DNA from: Flavobacteriales bacterium
GTDB taxonomy: Bacteria; Bacteroidota; Bacteroidia; Flavobacteriales; PHOS-HE28
Assembly (NCBI GenBank): GCA_008016945.1
Contig: SSGN01000087.1
Coordinates: 1-17,605, forward strand
DNA: 17,605 bases
Direction: 5' to 3'
In this document: one piece after another, positions 15,462-17,605 of the stretch
How the letters are laid out: every line of letters begins with the position of its first letter
How positions within the stretch are numbered: position 1 is the first letter of the stretch
Made by a program: the position numbers and the translations under genes
Notes under the pieces: generated by a model
What the model was told of the DNA's origin: nothing
The model's database searches: none
The model's input: only the letters and a program-made list of their open reading frames with translations

Positions 15462-16604
15462 GTGCCAGAGTTAGCCACACGCTCCCCGATCCGCGTACTC
15501 GTCGTTGGCCAGACGCCCCCTCCGCACCATGGGCAGGCCATCATGATCGCGCGCTTGCTCGAGCTGCGCTCCGACCAGGTCCGGCTTTACCATGTTCGTC
15601 TTGCCTACTCCGACGATATCGGCAGTGTGGGCCGGTTCGCCTTCCGGAAGGTGTGGATCCTCTTCACCACCATCCTGCAGGTGTGGTGGGCCCGTGCCCG
15701 GCATGGGACCACCGTATTGTATTACCCGCCCAGCGGCCCGGCCATGGTGCCCGTTCTGCGCGATATCGTGTTCCTGATCGCCACCCGCTGGTCGTTCAAG
15801 CGCACGGTGTTCCATTTCCACGCCGGGGGCGTCTCTGGCATCGCCGAACGGCTTCCAGGTCCGCTTCGGCCACTTTTCCGGTGGGCTTATCGCAGGCCGG
15901 ACCTCGCCATCCGTACGGCACCACAGAACCCCGACGACGGGGCGGCTTTCGGCGCCATACGCAACGTGGTGGTGCCCAATGGGGTGGAGGATATGCGCGG
16001 TACGGTACCCGAGGTCACGGCAGCACCCGGTGCGCCCTTGAACATCCTGTTCACCGGGGTGATGACCGAAGGCAAAGGCGTGCTGGTGGCGTTGGAGGCC
16101 TTCCGGCTCGCGGTTTCCGAAGGGTTGAACGCGAACCTGGACATGATGGGCAAGTGGAGCAGTGATGCCTTCCGCGACCAGTGCGAAGGCTTCGTGCGGC
16201 AACATGGCCTGTCGGACCGTGTACGGTTCATCGGGGTGCTCAGTGGCCAGGAGAAGTTCCAGCGGTTCGCCGCGTGCGACATCTTCTGCTTCCCTTCCCA
16301 CTACGAGGCGGAGACCTTCGGATTGGTGCTGTTGGAGGCCATGCAGTTCGCCAAACCGGTCGTTAGCACCGTGTGGCGCGGTATCCCATCCGTGGTCACC
16401 GACGGGCGGAACGGCTTCCTCGTACCCGTTCGCCGACCGCGCGCGGTGGCCGATAGGCTGCTCGCCCTTCGCGATCCGGAGCTCCGCAGGACCATGGGGC
16501 TGGAGGGGCGGCGCATCTTTGAGCAGGATTTCACGTTAAAAGCCTTTCACCGCAACATGGAACGGGAGCTCGTGTCCCTTTCTCAAGCGGTCGAAAGCAC
16601 ATGA
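15462..16604 (+). CDS. GT4-family glycosyltransferase
   Basis: A 380-residue GT-B glycosyltransferase. The GTG at 15462 is chosen because it directly precedes the conserved N-terminal strand and loop (IRVLVVGQTPPPHHGQAIMI); the longer frame upstream reads non-conserved sequence back to an ATG overlapping the divergent gene's start, and the next ATG would remove the loop. The C-terminal Rossmann domain starts near NILFTGVMTEGKGVLVALEAF. It holds the family's E-x7-E motif at Glu284 and Glu292 (ETFGLVLLE), preceded by CDIFCFPSHYEA. This fits retaining GT4 enzymes that transfer sugars from nucleotide donors on the cytoplasmic face. Donor sugar is unknown. Several hydrophobic segments (VWILFTTILQVWW, about 65-77) suggest membrane association. 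Its last four bases overlap the next start (ATGA), showing tight coupling to the WecG-like gene. Confidence 0.9.
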   Translation: MPELATRSPIRVLVVGQTPPPHHGQAIMIARLLELRSDQVRLYHVRLAYSDDIGSVGRFAFRKVWILFTTILQVWWARARHGTTVLYYPPSGPAMVPVLRDIVFLIATRWSFKRTVFHFHAGGVSGIAERLPGPLRPLFRWAYRRPDLAIRTAPQNPDDGAAFGAIRNVVVPNGVEDMRGTVPEVTAAPGAPLNILFTGVMTEGKGVLVALEAFRLAVSEGLNANLDMMGKWSSDAFRDQCEGFVRQHGLSDRVRFIGVLSGQEKFQRFAACDIFCFPSHYEAETFGLVLLEAMQFAKPVVSTVWRGIPSVVTDGRNGFLVPVRRPRAVADRLLALRDPELRRTMGLEGRRIFEQDFTLKAFHRNMERELVSLSQAVEST

Positions 16605-17437
16605 ACGCCGCACTCGCCAGCCCATCGCGCTCCGTCGTGGACCGAACCGAACCACACCATAGCCCCGTGTCGCTTCCCAAACTTCCCGTGCTCACGGTGG
16701 ATATCACCGTGGGCAGCTTCGCGGACCAGGTCAAGGTCATCTGCGATCTGGGGCAGGCGCATACCTCCTCGTATGTCTGTTGCGTGAACGCCCACATGAC
16801 GGTGGAGGCGCGCGAGCCGGGGTTCGCGCAGGTGGTGAACGGTGCTGACCTGGCCACGGCCGATGGCATGCCGGTGCTCAAGGCCTTGCAGTGGTTCCAT
16901 CGGGTGCCGCAAGAGCGGGTGGCGGGCAATGATCTGATGCCGGCCTTGTTGGAGGAGGCCGCGCGCCGTGGGCTCGGGGTGTACCTCTACGGCTCGTCCG
17001 ACGAGGTGCAACAGCGGATCGTGGACCGGGCTGCGCGCGAGCTGCCCAGCCTGCGCATCGTGGGGCGATGGTCGCCGCCCTTCAGGCCCGTGGATCAGAT
17101 GGATCTCGCCGGCGATGCCCAACGGATCAACGGATCAGGGGCCCACATCGTCCTGGTCTCCCTGGGCTGTCCCAAGCAAGAGCGCTGGATGGCGACCATG
17201 AAAGGGAAGGTGAACGGGGTCATGTTGGGGATCGGGGGGGCGTTCCTGCTGTATGCCGGGATCGACAAGCGGGCGCCGAAATGGATGCGCGACCTTTCGC
17301 TCGAGTGGCTCTACCGCCTTTGGCTGGAGCCTCGGAGGCTTTGGCGCCGGTATGTGGTGACCAATAGCCTATTCCTCGTCTTATTCTTCAACGAAGCACT
17401 TCGGAGGGCATGGGGTGGGTCGCGCCAAGGGAAATGA
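16601..17437 (+). CDS. WecG/TagA/CpsF-family glycosyltransferase (GT26)
   Basis: A 278-residue enzyme with nearly all family landmarks: CCVNAHMTVEAREP, ADLATADGMPVL (Asp88), RVAGNDLMPALLEEAARRG (Arg106), VYLYGSS, LVSLGCPKQERWM, and the C-terminal GIGGAFLLYAGIDKRAPKWM ... LEWLYRLWLEPRRLWRRY. In the studied enzyme TagA from Thermoanaerobacter italicus, an Asp and an Arg 18 residues apart (Asp65, Arg83, from memory) are catalytic; Asp88 and Arg106 keep that spacing. Family members add a ManNAc-type or related sugar to an undecaprenyl-linked acceptor early in repeat synthesis (WecG, TagA) or later (CpsF). The basic amphipathic C-terminus is the part that binds the membrane. The first 25 or so residues are a non-conserved extension; ATG 16601 overlaps the preceding stop and is kept. 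Confidence 0.93.
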   Translation: MNAALASPSRSVVDRTEPHHSPVSLPKLPVLTVDITVGSFADQVKVICDLGQAHTSSYVCCVNAHMTVEAREPGFAQVVNGADLATADGMPVLKALQWFHRVPQERVAGNDLMPALLEEAARRGLGVYLYGSSDEVQQRIVDRAARELPSLRIVGRWSPPFRPVDQMDLAGDAQRINGSGAHIVLVSLGCPKQERWMATMKGKVNGVMLGIGGAFLLYAGIDKRAPKWMRDLSLEWLYRLWLEPRRLWRRYVVTNSLFLVLFFNEALRRAWGGSRQGK

Positions 17438-17520
17438 AGACCAACGGACCTGTCCAGGGATCGTGGTGCCGAGGTAAGGAAGGGTTGGAGGCGAGCTGAA
17501 CTTCGACGAACGAATAAATT

Positions 17521-17530
17521 TTGTCGACAA
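17521..17530. promoter_or_regulatory. Perfect 10-bp palindrome next to a promoter
   Basis: TTGTCGACAA is a perfect palindrome ending 1 base before the -33 TTTG of the rightward promoter. The position is right for an operator or activator site. Ten bases can also arise by chance. Confidence 0.3.
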
Positions 17531-17531
17531 G

Positions 17532-17564
17532 TTTGACAATGGCTCGACGGGTGCTCTACATTTG
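17532..17564 (+). promoter_or_regulatory. Strong rightward promoter for a gene beyond the window
   Basis: TTTG (17532-17535), 21 bases, then TACATTTG (17557-17564) match both boxes of the Bacteroidota housekeeping promoter. The same two boxes occur before the tRNA-Glu in this window, where the spacer is 18. No start codon of a recognisable gene follows in the remaining 41 bases, so the transcript has a leader and its gene lies to the right. The sequence 17438-17520 shows no gene and no clear terminator. Confidence 0.65.
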
Positions 17565-17605
17565 GCGAACTCGCAGTTTGGACCGGGACAAGGCTTGGGT
17601 AGGAA

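Noticed and set aside
1..17605. CRISPR array, insertion sequence, integrase or prophage
   Set aside because: No regularly spaced short repeats, no transposase-like or recombinase-like protein, and no terminal inverted repeats were seen on either strand.

Overview
The window comes from a GC-rich member of the Bacteroidota, probably a Flavobacteriales-like lineage, although rank below phylum cannot be fixed from the sequence. Four things point there: three C-terminal type IX secretion (T9SS type A) sorting domains, an archaeal/eukaryal-type prolyl-tRNA synthetase, promoter -7 boxes of the form TAnnTTTG, and mostly absent Shine-Dalgarno sequences.

Region 1 (1-2786) is housekeeping. A tyrosine-rich lipoprotein runs off the left edge on the minus strand. 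Divergent from it are proS and a one-base-overlapping 235-residue protein of unknown function. A tRNA-Glu(UUC) gene follows, with a near-consensus promoter and an intrinsic terminator.

Region 2 (2787-5472) is a small graveyard of T9SS cargo genes. A 5'-truncated gene end (about 2940-3543) is a gapless, highly similar copy of the last 604 bp of an intact T9SS propeller-like protein gene (3946-5472). Between them lies the orphan 3' end of a different T9SS cargo gene (3545-3880), followed by a 14-bp-stem hairpin.

Region 3 (5709-17437) is a Wzx/Wzy-type surface or exopolysaccharide cluster. In order it holds a Wza-like outer-membrane export lipoprotein, a Wzc-like co-polymerase with fused BY-kinase, a Wzx-like flippase, a glycosyltransferase, and a Wzy/ligase-like membrane protein. 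Next comes an inverted gene for a large secreted beta-helix protein with a carbohydrate-binding-like module and a T9SS tail. The cluster ends with a GT4 glycosyltransferase and a WecG/TagA/CpsF-family glycosyltransferase. The layout suggests that glycosyltransferases build a lipid-linked repeat, Wzx flips it, Wzy polymerises it, and Wzc/Wza control length and export. The beta-helix protein may act on the finished polymer outside the cell; that role is inferred from position and domains only. No initiating phosphoglycosyl transferase or partner phosphatase is in the window, so the locus probably continues to the right. A strong rightward promoter with an adjacent palindrome (17521-17564) lies at the window end.

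I found no CRISPR array, transposase, integrase or prophage gene. The most unusual observations are the duplicated T9SS gene end with its 100-bp identical block and the inverted T9SS beta-helix gene inside the polysaccharide cluster.
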